64,000 bases of DNA from Kalmusia sp. IMI 367209 (GCA_027946365.1 JAPEUQ010000001.1:3472001-3536000); one strand, 5' to 3'. Counted from the stretch's first letter, positions 11,364-22,882 are shown. The notes: a model not told the origin generated them from the sequence alone. Made by a program: numbers and translations.

Positions 11364-11783
11364 TTAGCTCCCCACATCCACCTTCTCCAGCCCTTGCACA
11401 CCGTCCAATCGCTCCCCGCTGGGCTCATACACAACGTCGACGTCTAAATCCTTCATGACCCCTAGCACAACGCCCAGACTCTCGAAGAAGCCATTTACGG
11501 CGACCCGCAGCATGCGATTTGTGGTAGCGGCGTAGTCAACGACGAGGAGGGTTTTGTCGTCCGCATTGGACGGGGATGAGAGGTTGAAGGAGCGCCGTAC
11601 AAGGGGCGAGAGTTCGGCATCGACGGAGAGTGCATGCAAGGCGGTTTGCGCGAGGTGGGGTGTTGGGAAAGGGATGTTTAGGATTCTGTAATGAAGTCAA
11701 TGACTGAGACGAGGAGAGAATGGTGGAAAAACGGACAGGGTGCACGGAAAGTCATCTTGTTTGGTGTCGGTTCGAGGAGCCAT
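11364..11783 (-). CDS. PCC1: EKC/KEOPS complex subunit Pcc1
   Basis: Two exons: ATG at 11783, exon 1 11783-11737, intron of 51 nt (GTCCGT..TACAG), exon 2 11685-11364. The product has 122 residues. The join creates the family start FPCTL-ILNIPFPTPHLAQTAL, followed by the hallmark LSVDAELSPLVRRSF and TTNRMLRVAVNGFFESL, which are diagnostic of the Pcc1/CTAG family. Pcc1 is the small dimerising subunit of KEOPS, which makes the t6A modification of ANN-decoding tRNAs and affects telomeres and transcription. Length and motif order match the family. The split codon and the conserved sequence on both sides make the intron convincing even though the donor GTCCGT is not the commonest form. A different start (ATG at 11752) would put the first exon out of frame. 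Confidence 0.9.
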
Positions 11784-12108
11784 AGCTATAAGGGTTGTCG
11801 CAACAACTGATGGACGTCTTGTCAGTCGCGACAACGGCTTGTGGTCGTGTTCGTTCGTTCGGCTCGAAAATTCCCCGCCCCCGCAACCGTTTACAGTTAG
11901 CGGCTATTGGAGCTATGACACTCGATCATCGAGCATCATCATGCATTCATCATCGACATTTGGTACCTGCCAAGCACAATTATGGGCTTATACGAATCCC
12001 TCGGTAGCTCGTCTTTTCTTTTTCTCCTACCATTTCTTTCGCATCTTGGTATCCTAACGTAACAACCCCCATCTCAACAATTTACCTCCAACCGGGTACA
12101 ACACAACT
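11784..12108. other. Divergent promoter region
   Basis: A shared 325-bp upstream region of PCC1 (-) and the mitochondrial-type gene (+). No gene. The part before 12109 is pyrimidine- and CA-rich, as is usual for a fungal leader. Confidence 0.5.
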
Positions 12109-12678
12109 ATGGCGTCACCATCCGAATTCCTAACATTCTATCGTCGGGCCGTGGTCTGCGCCCCCCGGGTATTACGTTCCTCAGCAACCATACCGATCAT
12201 GAGATCTTCACCCCGATTTTTATCCGCATCAGCGCGACACAGAGCAGAGTACCCCGATAAACTAAGCACGAACTCCAAGACCAAGACGGACAAGTACCCT
12301 GACGATGAGCACGCAACCAAGAAAGCGAAAAAGGGAGAAGATCACGACGTACAAACATCCAATGTAAAGGGAGGCTTTGAGTGAGTGCTTCCGACTTCAG
12401 TTCATGATTTACGTGCCATGTTTACTGGCCTTGCACCTGTCAATATTGAGGGACGGTGAAGAGACGGATTGATGCATGTTTTGGCCGCGAGAAATGTGTG
12501 ATCTGTGTACAAGAGCTGATTCGTGATTGGTAGTAGTGCGCATAAGAGTGGTACGGGCGGTCACGCGACGGAGAGGGTGGATTCTGCGGGTGGGAAGGCG
12601 AAGGCGAAGAAAGAGTTTCCTGAGGCACCGGATGTGGCGATCGGGATGCAGGACGAGAGGGGTGGACGGGGTGGTTAA
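12109..12678 (+). CDS. Hypothetical small protein, probably mitochondrial
   Basis: Two exons: 12109-12380 and 12534-12678, with a 153-nt intron (GTGAGT donor). The product has 138 residues. The N-terminus (about 1-45) is rich in Arg, Ser and Ala, has no acidic residues beyond one Glu, and ends in FLSASARH, a typical mitochondrial presequence. The rest is very polar and Lys/Asp-rich (DKYPDDEHATKKAKKGED) and ends with the compact tail KKEFPEAPDVAIGMQDERGGRGG. I believe this type of tail recurs in small fungal proteins of unknown role, but I cannot name the family. The acceptor is a tandem TAGTAG, and both choices keep frame, differing by one Ser. The import signal is seen; the function is not known. 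Confidence 0.75.
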
Positions 12679-13394
12679 GCATACGCGTATGAGCAGGATG
12701 GAAGCACTGTATTGCATCGGCCATTGTACGATCATCGAATGAGAAGCTGCTGTGTGTTCGTTGGTATGTTTCCGTGAGCTATTCGTGTCTCGTACCCTGT
12801 GTGCATATCGGGTCGCTGAGGTCCGTTCGGTCATCTCGTCACAACTAGAGTGCTCACAGAAATGACTTAATTTGACTCGGAAGAATCAGTAAATTTTGTC
12901 CCGATAGGGGAACATAATTCACGTTATTCACTACGACACAGCGTCATTCTCAATGCCGTCCCACCCACCGGCTAGCATCTGCCAACGGGCGTGAACGCTC
13001 AGCCCACCCGTCGTCGCCTCATACCATTCTTTAGAGCAATCGTTGGGTCTATGCCGCTCCTATACACACCAACCTACCCTTGTCACCTCGCACTTGTTGG
13101 CGGATGGCGCCGGATGTGACCGTCCGGCCTCACATGTCGCCTCATGCGGATGGGTCATTAGTCTGATCTTTCCGCCGCCCGACGCCTGTACGCGGGTAAA
13201 ACCCGCTATACATATTGCTTTATACATCCTCATCCTTCGAACCATTGGTTCCGTTACTTGTGTGACCTGGTACGCGGCAAGTTTCCCGCTGCCAGCTCAC
13301 CGACATATCGTCAAACTATAACGGCTGCGAAACATCACGAACAGATCATCCGTCCCATATACCATTATTTCCGAACTTCAAAGGATACCACTCT
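12679..13394. other. Intergenic region
   Basis: No supported gene or RNA. Open frames here have no protein-like composition. Confidence 0.5.
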
Positions 13395-13721
13395 GCATGA
13401 CAGGATCATCTAATGGACAGTGAGAAAGTGAAGCAACTGCTAGAGCATGTCCCACGAGCGTCCCGGTCGAGCTTCTCTCAACGCCGATTGATGAAACGAT
13501 TGCCCCTTGCACGATCATGCCCAATGAGAGGCCTTGGCTTTTCTTGAGATTGCTACTCAACTGGTATTTTGGTAGTGACAGTGGTGGTGGTGTTTACTGA
13601 CTTCTAACTGTGCAGCGGCAAGTACCGACAAAAGGACTTGATGCAGCCGCCGTTCTCAGTCGTCACTACATCTATAATTCGAATCGTACACACAAAGTCT
13701 TCCTCTATGGCGAACTTGTAG
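13395..13721 (+). pseudogene. Candidate broken small spliced gene
   Basis: A well-formed intron is visible at 13564-13615 (GTATTT donor, TACTGAC and CTAAC branch-like sites, TGTGCAG acceptor). The two flanking frames join in phase (LRLLLN-C-GKYRQKD) and read on to a TAG at 13719-13721. Upstream the same frame is protein-like (VPVELLSTPIDETIAPCTIMP) back to an ATG near 13396, but a TGA interrupts it eight codons after that ATG. The gene is either broken or starts elsewhere. No family is recognised. Confidence 0.25.
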
Positions 13722-15616
13722 CTGTGGCTTCCTTGGATCCCTTCGAGCTGCGAGGAATAGGATGGAGCAGACGTACACTTCAAGAGGGTCACTCGCATCT
13801 ATGCGGGACTTGTACAAGACGAAAGATAGTCCTAGACATTCGAAGCCATACGCAGATTTTCTTTGGACTGTATTTCTGCAAATAGCAGAACAAAGGCACT
13901 GACAAGTATTTGTTGACTTACAGCCCTGTATAGTTAACAATTAGCTGACCGTTGACGTATAGCCCATATCGTAGTTGTCTTGGCTGTCATGGCTGTCGTT
14001 TGGGATTATGTCTATGTCGGGAGGCTTGACACAGCAGACCGCCGTCATTGCACGGTAAAGCAATGTGTATTTTGCCGCTTCGAACCCAGCAGTTCAATGG
14101 TTCCTATTGCGCGTATTTCGATGTACAGTATTACTGCTTTCCTGAAATACGTCGACTCATACATATCTATATACGGTACAGGTACATTGCTAGTCCGCTC
14201 AAGGTATGATGGTACGGCTGGCGTTAACAAAGTGAGCAGGCAATTGGCAAAGTGTTCGCAGTAACACTCTGTCAGCTGTCACCGAGAGCTCTCACCTCTT
14301 GGCATATATCCTCTCTTCGTGATTATTCATCACTGATGCTTTATGCTATACATATACGATTGAGTACGTCCTAATCCTTCATTCCTCAATTGACACTATT
14401 AGCATGATTGACGCTATAAGTATGACCGACAAAATGGCTTCACTGGCATAATCAACATGTCCGATAAACTATACAAGTCGGATTTAGGCGACAAATTTGT
14501 CGGAAAGTCAACCATGTCGGAATGAGGCATCGAAGTACTTCCTTCCACGATTTGATGAGACGGGTAGACTGAAGCTGAAAGAATTTCACTGCCAAAAAAG
14601 AGCCTGAGGATTATGAGGCAATTTTTCTTGTAAAGAAGTATGGTGAGCACTTCAGGGTCAGAATCGAGTGCCCAACTCTCCCTTTCGCATGGATGTCCAT
14701 CTACTCTTCGCAAACGGAAGGTTCGTTCATCTTATTGATTGGCAAGCGGTCTCGGCTTTGCCCCCCATATATATATATGTGTGTGTGTGCGTGTGTGCGT
14801 GTGTACGTGTGCTAGGTACGTCGACCTTCTTTGGTTTTGCTCCCATTGATTTTTTAGAGCAGGGCTCACTTTTTATTGATAGAACAGCATCGCAGAATCA
14901 AAAAAAGACTAGTATCAATTGGTTTATCTAGAATACTAGGATCGTTTTTCAATCAAACGAATTCCTACAATTCTTGAAGGCTGTATGGGACTAGCAACGT
15001 GTAGAAGACGATTCTCTGTTTTCATTCCCACTTTCAGGCACAAAGGAAGACGTATCGACATACGCCCAAAACGGGGGGAAGTTGAGTATCGAAGGTGCCG
15101 ATGCGTGACCAAACCTGAGTCAGGACAGATCAATGTCAAGGTCACACTGCCCACTTCCAACAGAAACATGAAGTTCAAAGCAAAAAAATCACGGCATACA
15201 GTCTGAATCACTCAGCCCCATAGATTCCGTATGTCCCTCCACAATGGTCACTGTTCCCACGCCTTGCGCATCCCCTCTGGCAATATACCCGTAGAGTCGA
15301 AAGGACGATGCTCCTGAAGAGAATAAGTCTTCTTCTGATTCAACATTGTATTGTATAAACACGTCGTCGGGCAGGAAAGTTAGCGGAAACCACGCGTGCA
15401 AGCTCACAGTGAATATCACGGGTGCTAGGACAACTCGGGATGCACCATTACACTGTATCGCAACGCGTATTTAAAGCCTCACAACCTATACATCAACCTT
15501 ATCTATGTCAACTCCAGGCCCACCACTACACTCGCACTCAATTACCGAGTGAACACAATGTATGCTGCATTGACGCTCCATCCACCTACAGTAACTAACA
15601 CCTGCATCAGTTCAAA
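13722..15616. other. Intergenic region
   Basis: AT-leaning DNA with a dinucleotide microsatellite (14767-14811). A minus-strand open stretch (15419-15189, no ATG) reads fairly like protein (FLPDDVFIQYNVESEEDLF) and may be a gene remnant. No supported gene. Confidence 0.4.
14767..14811. repeat. AT/GT microsatellite
   Basis: An (AT)n run passes into a (GT)n run with GC and AC interruptions. It is a simple-sequence repeat in non-coding DNA. Confidence 0.9.
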
Positions 15617-16546
15617 ATGGTCAGAGCGACGAGGAGCACGACTCGGGCCGCTGAGATGCAGGAAGAGATCTCGCGGCTCAGGATCGAAAACCAGCGGATT
15701 TCCGATATCATCAGAGACCTCCAGCTCGAGCGCTCCAATACCTCTGCGCGAACGAGGAAGTTGCAAGTAGATGAAGCCGCTATCAAGGAGGCGCGCAACC
15801 CCCTCGAGGAGAACCGCATGCACCATGATGCTTTCTGCGAGGTGGCGAAGGAGGCATTCAACCGGTTCCTGTCCACTGACGACAAGGAAGAGAGGTTGGC
15901 GTAGTTCTTTGAGTATCGTCAATACGACATGGCGCACTGTAAGGAATGGCATGCTCAATATCAAGAGATGGTGGACGCGTTTCGTACGTCCAAATTCACT
16001 ACTGTGCAGAATAACACCCATCCCGACATCGCACGTTTTACCCACTTCATCGAGGGCCTTGAGGACCAGGTCAATACAATAGGCGCAAGGATTACCGAGA
16101 AAGAAGAAGCTGCGCATGTGGAGGCCGTCAAGCTAGCCAATGTCTGGCGGGACAAGGTCGCAGCTGTCCAGGTTGAACATGAAGAGCTCCAGAAGTGTTA
16201 CGATGCAATGAAAAATGAGAAGGAAATTCTCGAAGACACGAACACTGCGCTTTCGGCCTAGCATAATGCCCTAAAACACGACTATCACGATTCGATCGCC
16301 GAATTTGTGGAATTGCACGATGAGGAGCGCTTCAAGGCGAACCGTTTTGAGAAGATGCTAGAGGCTGCCAATGAGAAAGCTCAAGAGTCCCGACCGATTG
16401 CCACGATGGTCACGGCCTTCATCCGTGATCTCGGGGCTCGCGCGGTCCGGCTCGACCAGAAGGTGATCGACCAGGTGAAGCAGTCACCACTTTCACCCGA
16501 GCGGGAGCAACTCCTCAAGGAGTTGGGCATTTGCGTCATGGACTAG
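15617..16546 (+). pseudogene. Coiled-coil protein gene with two in-frame TAG codons
   Basis: From ATG 15617 (good context, AAAATGG) to TAG 16544-16546 the same frame runs for 309 codons. It is interrupted only by TAG at 15902-15904 and TAG at 16259-16261. Reading across them gives a continuous alpha-helical coiled coil: EMQEEISRLRIENQRISDII, then EYRQYDMAHCKEWHAQYQEM, then VAAVQVEHEELQKCYDAM, then ERFKANRFEKMLEAANEKA. No splice donors lie near either stop, and the sequence on both sides is clearly coding-like, so introns do not explain them. In both places Gln (CAG) would fit the heptad pattern, so each stop may be a C-to-T change in a CpA context. Its style matches the coiled-coil genes at 48-51 kb. 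Most likely a recent pseudogene; readthrough cannot be excluded. Confidence 0.65.
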
Positions 16547-16803
16547 TTGGGACGGTGCGCCCTGAAGGATTGCAAATATCTGCATATAGATGGGCGTCTG
16601 GTGGATGCGCTTCTGGAGTGATAGCTGGGCGTGGTTCTCGGTGTGGAGTACTGGCCGCATTCTTGCATTTACATAGGCATTTGATGTGGTATAGGTAGTC
16701 GTCTGTGTGTAGGAGTCTGAGTAAAATTGATCATATTCATGTCATGTGTACGATTCAAAGCAAAGGTATACTGAGTACACAGAATAGATAGCGCTTAGGT
16801 ACC

Positions 16804-18278
16804 TCATCGAAGCTCATCTTTCCAAGGGTTGTCACTCGACGGTTTCCTCACGTCCTCGAAATCCTCCTCATCTGGCTTATCCACTAATACCTCTTCTTCT
16901 TCGATACTCACACCTGTCGTCGCTCCATCGCTATCTTCGTACCACTCGTTGGTCGCCCAGTCAATGATATGCTCCTTCGCATGCTCACTCATGATATAGT
17001 ACCCCGGATTTTGCCGTGGTTCAAACATAGACATATGCGCAAACGTCTCCGCCGTGCTCTTGTCATTTACAGCTGGAACGAAATATTGCCGCAGTTCGCC
17101 CTTGGGCAGGTTGCAGAAGGTGCGGTCTCGACCCATCACTTTACCGGTCCATGAAGATTTACCTTGCGAATCTACGGCATGGCCAAGGGTAGTGTATATG
17201 TTCGTAAAGCCGAGAGCGTGAGTGTCGGATAGCTTCGCAATGCTCGCAACTCGCTTCTTCATTTCCTCAGGCCTTGCCAACGAGCCTACAAATTCGAGAT
17301 GTGATGTCGCCCATCCCAATCCTTCAGATATCTGCTCCCGCTTCATGTACGCTGCCGCGCCACCGATGGCGACCGCCCCAGCAGCGCCCGCGAATAGGCT
17401 ATACTTTCCATATTTCTGCCATAGAGGCGCTGACGCGGCATCTGCATTAGCGTCGCTCACGGCCTGTGCGGACCTTTGGGTCCCTTCCAACATTCTGCTA
17501 GAATCGACCGCTGTCTGCGCACCAGTCTCGGCGCTCTTGCCCCAGCCGAACGCCCCGGCAATGTTTGAGTATGCCGAATATGCCGAACTTGCTGTGTTCC
17601 AATGCTTCTCGGCACCGTGGGCCACTACACCAGGTGCGATACCAAGGTATGGAGTATCGAAGGCGAGGATGCCTTGTATATAGGGAAACATCAACATTGA
17701 CGATTCATGTAACGATGACGCTGAATGAGAACCTGAGTTTTGTAGTGATGGGATGGGCTGCTCGTCTACGATAGATAAGAGGGTCTCCGCGGCGACAATG
17801 CCGCCCATTGAATGACCAACGAGTATGGTTCGGACAGAGGGGTCGACGGTAGGTGAGGGCGTGCCGTTCGCGACTTCGAGGTCTATGACCTTGTTTTGTA
17901 ACCTGTATCCTTATTAACCTTGTTTCCAGCAACGCCGATGCCTACCCTACCGAGATGAACTCGTGTAAGCGTGGGTGGACTTTACCATTCCTTGAATTTC
18001 CCCACGCATTCATGTAGATCTCCTCTTGTCTCATACTGCGGGTATGTGATCGCGAGGACGGTGACTTTAGGCAGAGCATGCTGGAGAAGGGCCTTCAAAT
18101 GCGAGGGGAAATTTCCGAAGGTACCATCACTGCCCTATACACACGTTAGGAAGCGTAAAGATACGTCATCTGTAGCTCAAACCGTGGGGCAAGACGTTGC
18201 GGGGTTCGGCGAACAATCATCAGGTCTGGAACTCACTTTGAAGCCGTGAATAAAACATAGCAACAGCGTCTTCTTCAT
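16804..18278 (-). CDS. DUF676-type serine lipase/hydrolase (alpha/beta fold)
   Basis: Three exons: 18278-18237, 18134-17986 and 17902-16804, all with GT..AG ends and matching phase; product 429 residues. The N-terminus reads LLLCFIHGFK-GSDGTFGNFP, the strand and HGF turn that holds the oxyanion hole of the family. Later come VTVLAITYPQYETRGDL and the nucleophile elbow GHSMGG (Ser about residue 95). A Ser/Ala-rich segment and a hydrophobic stretch (YSLFAGAAGAVAIGGAAAYM) follow and could anchor the protein to a membrane. A candidate catalytic His lies near HAKEHIIDW. The acidic C-terminus (about 395-429) looks disordered. Fungal relatives act on lipids or acyl chains but are poorly studied, so the substrate is unknown. 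Both introns were confirmed by restored motifs on each side. Confidence 0.85.
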
Positions 18279-20344
18279 CCTAGGCCATAGGTATGTTCCT
18301 GCATAGCCGGGTGAGACTTCCAGAGGATGGAAACAGCCTCGACGTTGGATTATGGTTACACTTTCCCCTCGCCCTGTTTAGCCCCGGTGTCTGATTGGTT
18401 CATGTCCATCCTTATCGATAACTTTGTTGCCAAGATATTCACGTGACCTCGCGCTCCGCTTAGCGCGTTTGCTGTCGCCGCTGCCACTTATATACTCCCA
18501 GGACTAGAGGAGGTGCTTGGTGGTGGAACTTAGAAGCTGTGGGGACAGAACATGTCGTGGTTGGGCAAGGATTATATGTTTGTGTGCGATTGCCATAACA
18601 ACACTAGCTTTTTAATCAGGGGTTTCCCTCATTATCTTTCGGTGAGCTCTTCTATTTTTGCTGCTGTATTGATATGGAATTAATCGATTTAGGGAATACC
18701 TACCTTTGCAACGCTTTCGCTTGCGTTTCCTCATTCGTTTTCGCTGGTTGAATCTTTCCTCCTAGTTGAGGTGCTCTTTTACAGTTACAGCTGTTGGAAT
18801 CTCTTTTCCAGCCGCTGCAGCTCCTGGTTCCCGAGCCTCGGGGCCGAGTCCGCCGGTCAGGTTTCGGTGCAATGAGGAGTCCCTCCCCAGGCGCTCGATC
18901 AAGGTCCAGGCATCCATCAGCGGGAGGGTGACATTCTAGTCGTTGAGAGCGTAGTCTTGTGACATTGGAGCATCGGTCCTCAGCCGCAAAGAGGTGCAGT
19001 CGCACCGCGTGCCCACCACTCCTCTTGGCACTTCTGCGCCGCCGACTAGACACCATCGCTGCTGGGCTATATGGTCACTTGCGAGTTTGGAGCAAATTGG
19101 TCCAGTCCCACCCTTGGCTAGGATGGGCAGGTTCAATTGTGCTCCTATGTTCGACTTCGTGTGCTATTTGATCTTTGGCAGAGCAAAAGGTAAGTCTTTT
19201 GTACACTGACGGCGGATAGGTCGATGGACAATTCATTTTTTTTTCATTGAGCTTCTTCAAGTGTAGAAAGCCTCGAGGAAGAGATACATGCCACGTTACC
19301 CGTATAGCCTCGATCTTAGCATATCAGATCCACGGCTCAAGTTAGTCTTAATCACCCCATTGAGACGATTAAGGCAGGTGGGATGGGTGCAGGAAGAGAC
19401 GATGGACTACGTCTTAGTGGGCTTGATTGTGCGACTTCCCCTGCGACTAGTGGTGCTGCTGAAGCTAGAACACACCTCGCTAGCACTGTATAAAAGGTCC
19501 TAGTCGCGTTTATGCAAGTTGATGTGCGGACTGGAGCTGTCCAAAAGAAAGCCGATGGTCTTCTCGAGTCTGTCACTGCATTATTGCCTGAGCAGAATAA
19601 CGTGCCCCTGATGCCGCTGAGAGACTCCAAGCTGCGTAGTGTGCTGGTCAAAGATACGGCGATAAGAAGAAGCGCCTCTTTTGAGAATTGCAGAGATAGA
19701 TCGCGACAATGAATTGGTATCGGCTTGAAATGAACGTTCTTAATGTAGCCCCCAGATGATGTTGAGGGGGATTGTACAACGCAGGCAAGCAGCACGCTAC
19801 TGCCTACGGCAATACCACACATATCAAAATCTCCGTTGTCCATCTGTATCGCTCCTCATCTTTAGCTGCGAAGTACACTTGATACTTTACTAAATCAGAT
19901 CGTTTAATGCGATCTTAGGTCCCTCCACTCACTAAATCACTCGGATGGCATTTTTATGATAAGGGACATATTTGTTTTAACTCTTCTATGCTTTGTCTTT
20001 CATTCTGTACATTCATGATGTTGTCTTCTTTATTTTCTGAATAAGGTCTAGCGTAAGGTGTGAAACCACGTGCAAACGGCATTCACTGAGACTTTTGCAT
20101 TCACAAAAGGTCAGTTGTCTGAGTCACCCAATCTCCCCTCTTGGACATAAGTGACAACGGGAAACCTTCCGGGCATGCCATATATCGCTCGCTGTCCCCT
20201 TTCATATGCGTTCTACCACTCCCATAACGAAATTCCACCTTAATCTTCACCACACTCCCCGGCCGGGTCTTCAACCGATCGCTCAATATATTGGGATCTG
20301 GGCCCGGCACATCTATTTTATTCTACATGCCTATCATACCCAAC
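18279..20344. other. Intergenic region with possible gene relics
   Basis: No intact gene. A plus-strand frame (19512-19712) contains VTALLPEQNNVPLMPLRDSKL, faintly like the end of a kinesin motor, but it has an upstream stop and no partner exons. The antisense frame of 163 codons (19843-19352) lacks family signals. Confidence 0.35.
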
Positions 20345-20866
20345 ATGTCGACAAACGAAGACAACCTCAAAGCCTGGCGCAAAATCACCGGCCCAAACAC
20401 CGAAGAGAAACTCAAGTCCTGGCGCCAAGCCACCGGTACCGGCCACGGCTCTGAATGGGGCAACAAATACTGCTTTGCAAACCACCCATCAATGGCCGGC
20501 TATTCTTCGTGGCCTACTCAGTTTGATGACGTCTCTCGTGCAGCCGTAATTGAATCCAAAGACAGCCTTTCCCGACCCGGGGAGTTGCGCGACGCCTACA
20601 ACGCACTAGATGATGAGACAGCGAGACATGCGAGTTTCTGGACGGCTAATATGGACCCTGAGCTGGAGAAGAAGGAAGGTGAAGGATGGACTTGTTCAAC
20701 TCCTAAGCCACCGTCAACGCCCCAAGAGCAGCTATCTCCTCCAGCGAGCTCGCTCACTCAAGATCAGTCAACTAACCAAGCTCTTCCGTACCTTGGGTCC
20801 AATCGTATGGTGTCCGCTTTGCGCGGCGACGCCCCGGAGTTTCGTCCTACCGTTTGGAAGACATAG
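20345..20866 (+). CDS. Hypothetical small hydrophilic protein
   Basis: ATG at 20345 (context AACATGTCG) gives 173 residues; an in-frame ATG at 20327 would add six. The N-terminus has a short internal duplication, LKAWRKITGPN then LKSWRQATGTG. The middle is aromatic and polar (GNKYCFANHPSMAGYSSWPTQF), followed by an acidic helix (RPGELRDAYNALDDETARHASFW) and a Pro/Ser-rich tail. There is no signal peptide or membrane segment. Composition and codon choice look coding, unlike the reading in the other frames. A donor-like GTAAG follows the stop codon directly, which may mark a 3' UTR intron. No family recognised. Confidence 0.6.
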   Translation: MSTNEDNLKAWRKITGPNTEEKLKSWRQATGTGHGSEWGNKYCFANHPSMAGYSSWPTQFDDVSRAAVIESKDSLSRPGELRDAYNALDDETARHASFWTANMDPELEKKEGEGWTCSTPKPPSTPQEQLSPPASSLTQDQSTNQALPYLGSNRMVSALRGDAPEFRPTVWKT

Positions 20867-21429
20867 GTAAGAACGCACTAGCAACTTTCCTTCTCACCCA
20901 CCCAATCCTGATCCCTTTTATAAGCAGCTCTGTGAATCTTGCACTTCACACTCTAGACATGGGTTGCTGAGAGATGATTGGTATGGTGGATGTGGAAACA
21001 CTAAATACATGGCCAGCTCCATAGCTACTTGAGATAGGAATGAAATTGGGGATCAGAAAAGAGAATGAGCAGCTTCCTCCTGGTACAATATTTTAAACGA
21101 ATGCCTAATGACAGATCAAAATCCTACCTATGACACGTAGGAAGCGAGCGCCCGTATCGACAACGCGCAACCATCGACTTCAGGTTTGCTTTACTCTAAT
21201 GTATCGACGAGTTGAGAGTCAGCAAACGTGCGTAAAGCACACAACGTACGTACGTACTATGGCCATCTGAACGCTGCTTCGAGGCATAAGTATTTGTGCC
21301 ACACTTTGTAGGTGAAGTGAAAATTGAATCAGCAGACTGGGGTCCTACTTGGAACAAACCGCCTCGATTTCCAACTGAAGAGCTTATCGAGACACAAGCC
21401 ATCTCAAAACTACCTTATCGGATAGATTT

Positions 21430-21654
21430 ATGGTGCTGATAATAAAGTTTTTCCGTAGTTATCGTACTGCAATTCCTCTACTTCTATTTAGCTGTCTTGC
21501 CTGTGCCTTCGATTTCCAAAGTATAGCGCAGTGTCTCATAGATCTTCCCAAGAATATTGAGTTCCAAAATCTAAGCTTCTGTGACCTAAATGATGAGCAG
21601 CGATATTGGAAGAATAGCGAGAGCGGTCAAGATAAATACTCACACGAGCGTTGA
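21430..21654 (+). CDS. Candidate small secreted protein
   Basis: ATG-initiated frame of 74 codons. It starts with basic residues, then a hydrophobic core (AIPLLLFSCLACA) that fits a signal peptide, with likely cleavage after ACA. The mature part has two Cys (one in SIAQCLIDL and one in NLSFCDLN) and a polar tail. It lies in a gene-poor AT-leaning stretch, a common setting for fungal effector-like genes. Small size and lack of homology make chance likely enough to keep the score low. Confidence 0.3.
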   Translation: MVLIIKFFRSYRTAIPLLLFSCLACAFDFQSIAQCLIDLPKNIEFQNLSFCDLNDEQRYWKNSESGQDKYSHER

Positions 21655-22530
21655 TACATTATGCAGCTTTTCCACGTCCAGCTTTTCACGCTGATGCTAA
21701 AAAACGAGCGGATCTGAGCCTGAAACTCATATGAATGCGAAAGCACTGATCTGTTTTTGGAGGAATTAGTTGTAGTCGTAGATGAAGACGCTGGTCTCAT
21801 GCGAGAATCATTCAAACTCAGATATGAGTGGCATTACTACCGTACCTTCAGATAGCTCACTCAATTAGGCGACGGTGCCTGCTAATCTACGAAAAGTACG
21901 TGTAATATAACGTAATCAAGTCGTGTATCTCTGAGAGAGGGCGTACGTATTCTATAAAATAGTTGCGGTCATACAATTTGATATATGAGACGAATGCTGA
22001 GACGAAAGTCTACTCATAGACGGTTGTTAGGAATAATGGATTGGTTCAGATCTCGACCCTGTCGTCAGATGGGAACTGGTGTAGCAACCCGACAAAGGTT
22101 CTGCTTAGAGAAGTGACAAAGACTTTTAGGGACTGTTCGCTCGATCTTACATTAATTTGGAATCAAGACTCACGCAGCTATCTTCGGTGGTACGAAAGAG
22201 CGCGAATAACATTTTGATCAATGCAGTCACAAGACATAAGCGTAGACTTCGAACTTTCCTTTACCCTTGTACTAGAGCTCAAAAATTGTTACAGATCCAC
22301 AAGTTGCACTGCTCTTCTCATCTTGCGTTACATATAATTGATTCCTTCGTTTACGCGAGCTTGTAATGACCTCCAACGAGACGTCGGGTAACTGAAATAC
22401 AGAGCCGACGTTCCCCGCATACGACTCCACTGTTGTAAAATTGGCGATGGGTAGAGCGCACGGCAGTCTATATGTCACGTGACTGAACTGCGAACTTGGT
22501 CTTTTAGATACCTCAAACAAAAACAATATG

Positions 22531-22537
22531 TATAAAA
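22531..22537 (+). promoter_or_regulatory. TATA box candidate of the first alcohol dehydrogenase gene
   Basis: TATAAAA lies 157 bp before the in-frame ATG at 22688 and 352 bp before the conserved start at 22883. The shorter distance suits transcription from about 22570-22600, so the upstream ATG should be in the mRNA. Confidence 0.35.
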
Positions 22538-22882
22538 TAATTGTGAGTTGTCAAGTTTGGTATCGATTTTCTTTGAGCTAGCAAGTTCTTAACCGAGCAT
22601 TGTGAAGTCTAAACCCAGAGGTCTAAAATAGCGACTTCCCGAGAGCGGAGAAGCAGCAAACTCATAACAATTGTCCAACACTTCAAAATGTCGGGTACAC
22701 ACAGCTATCTTAAATTATCGGAGATGTCCGTGCAAAACGTCGTTGAATCGAGTAATCGGGAAAGATATCGGCATCTGATCTGCCGGCGGGGCAGGAGCGG
22801 GGCTCCGAAGCCTGTTCCCAATACCCCTCCAACCCTCCACCCTTACTCACCCGCATTCTCCCCTTCAGCTCAGCAATTCACC

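Larger units (their letters stand above)
20867..22882. other. AT-leaning intergenic region
   Basis: About 2 kb with little coding signal. It includes a short TACG repeat near 21246-21260, a possible small secreted protein (21430-21654, listed separately) and, at the right end, the promoter and leader of the alcohol dehydrogenase gene. Confidence 0.5.
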
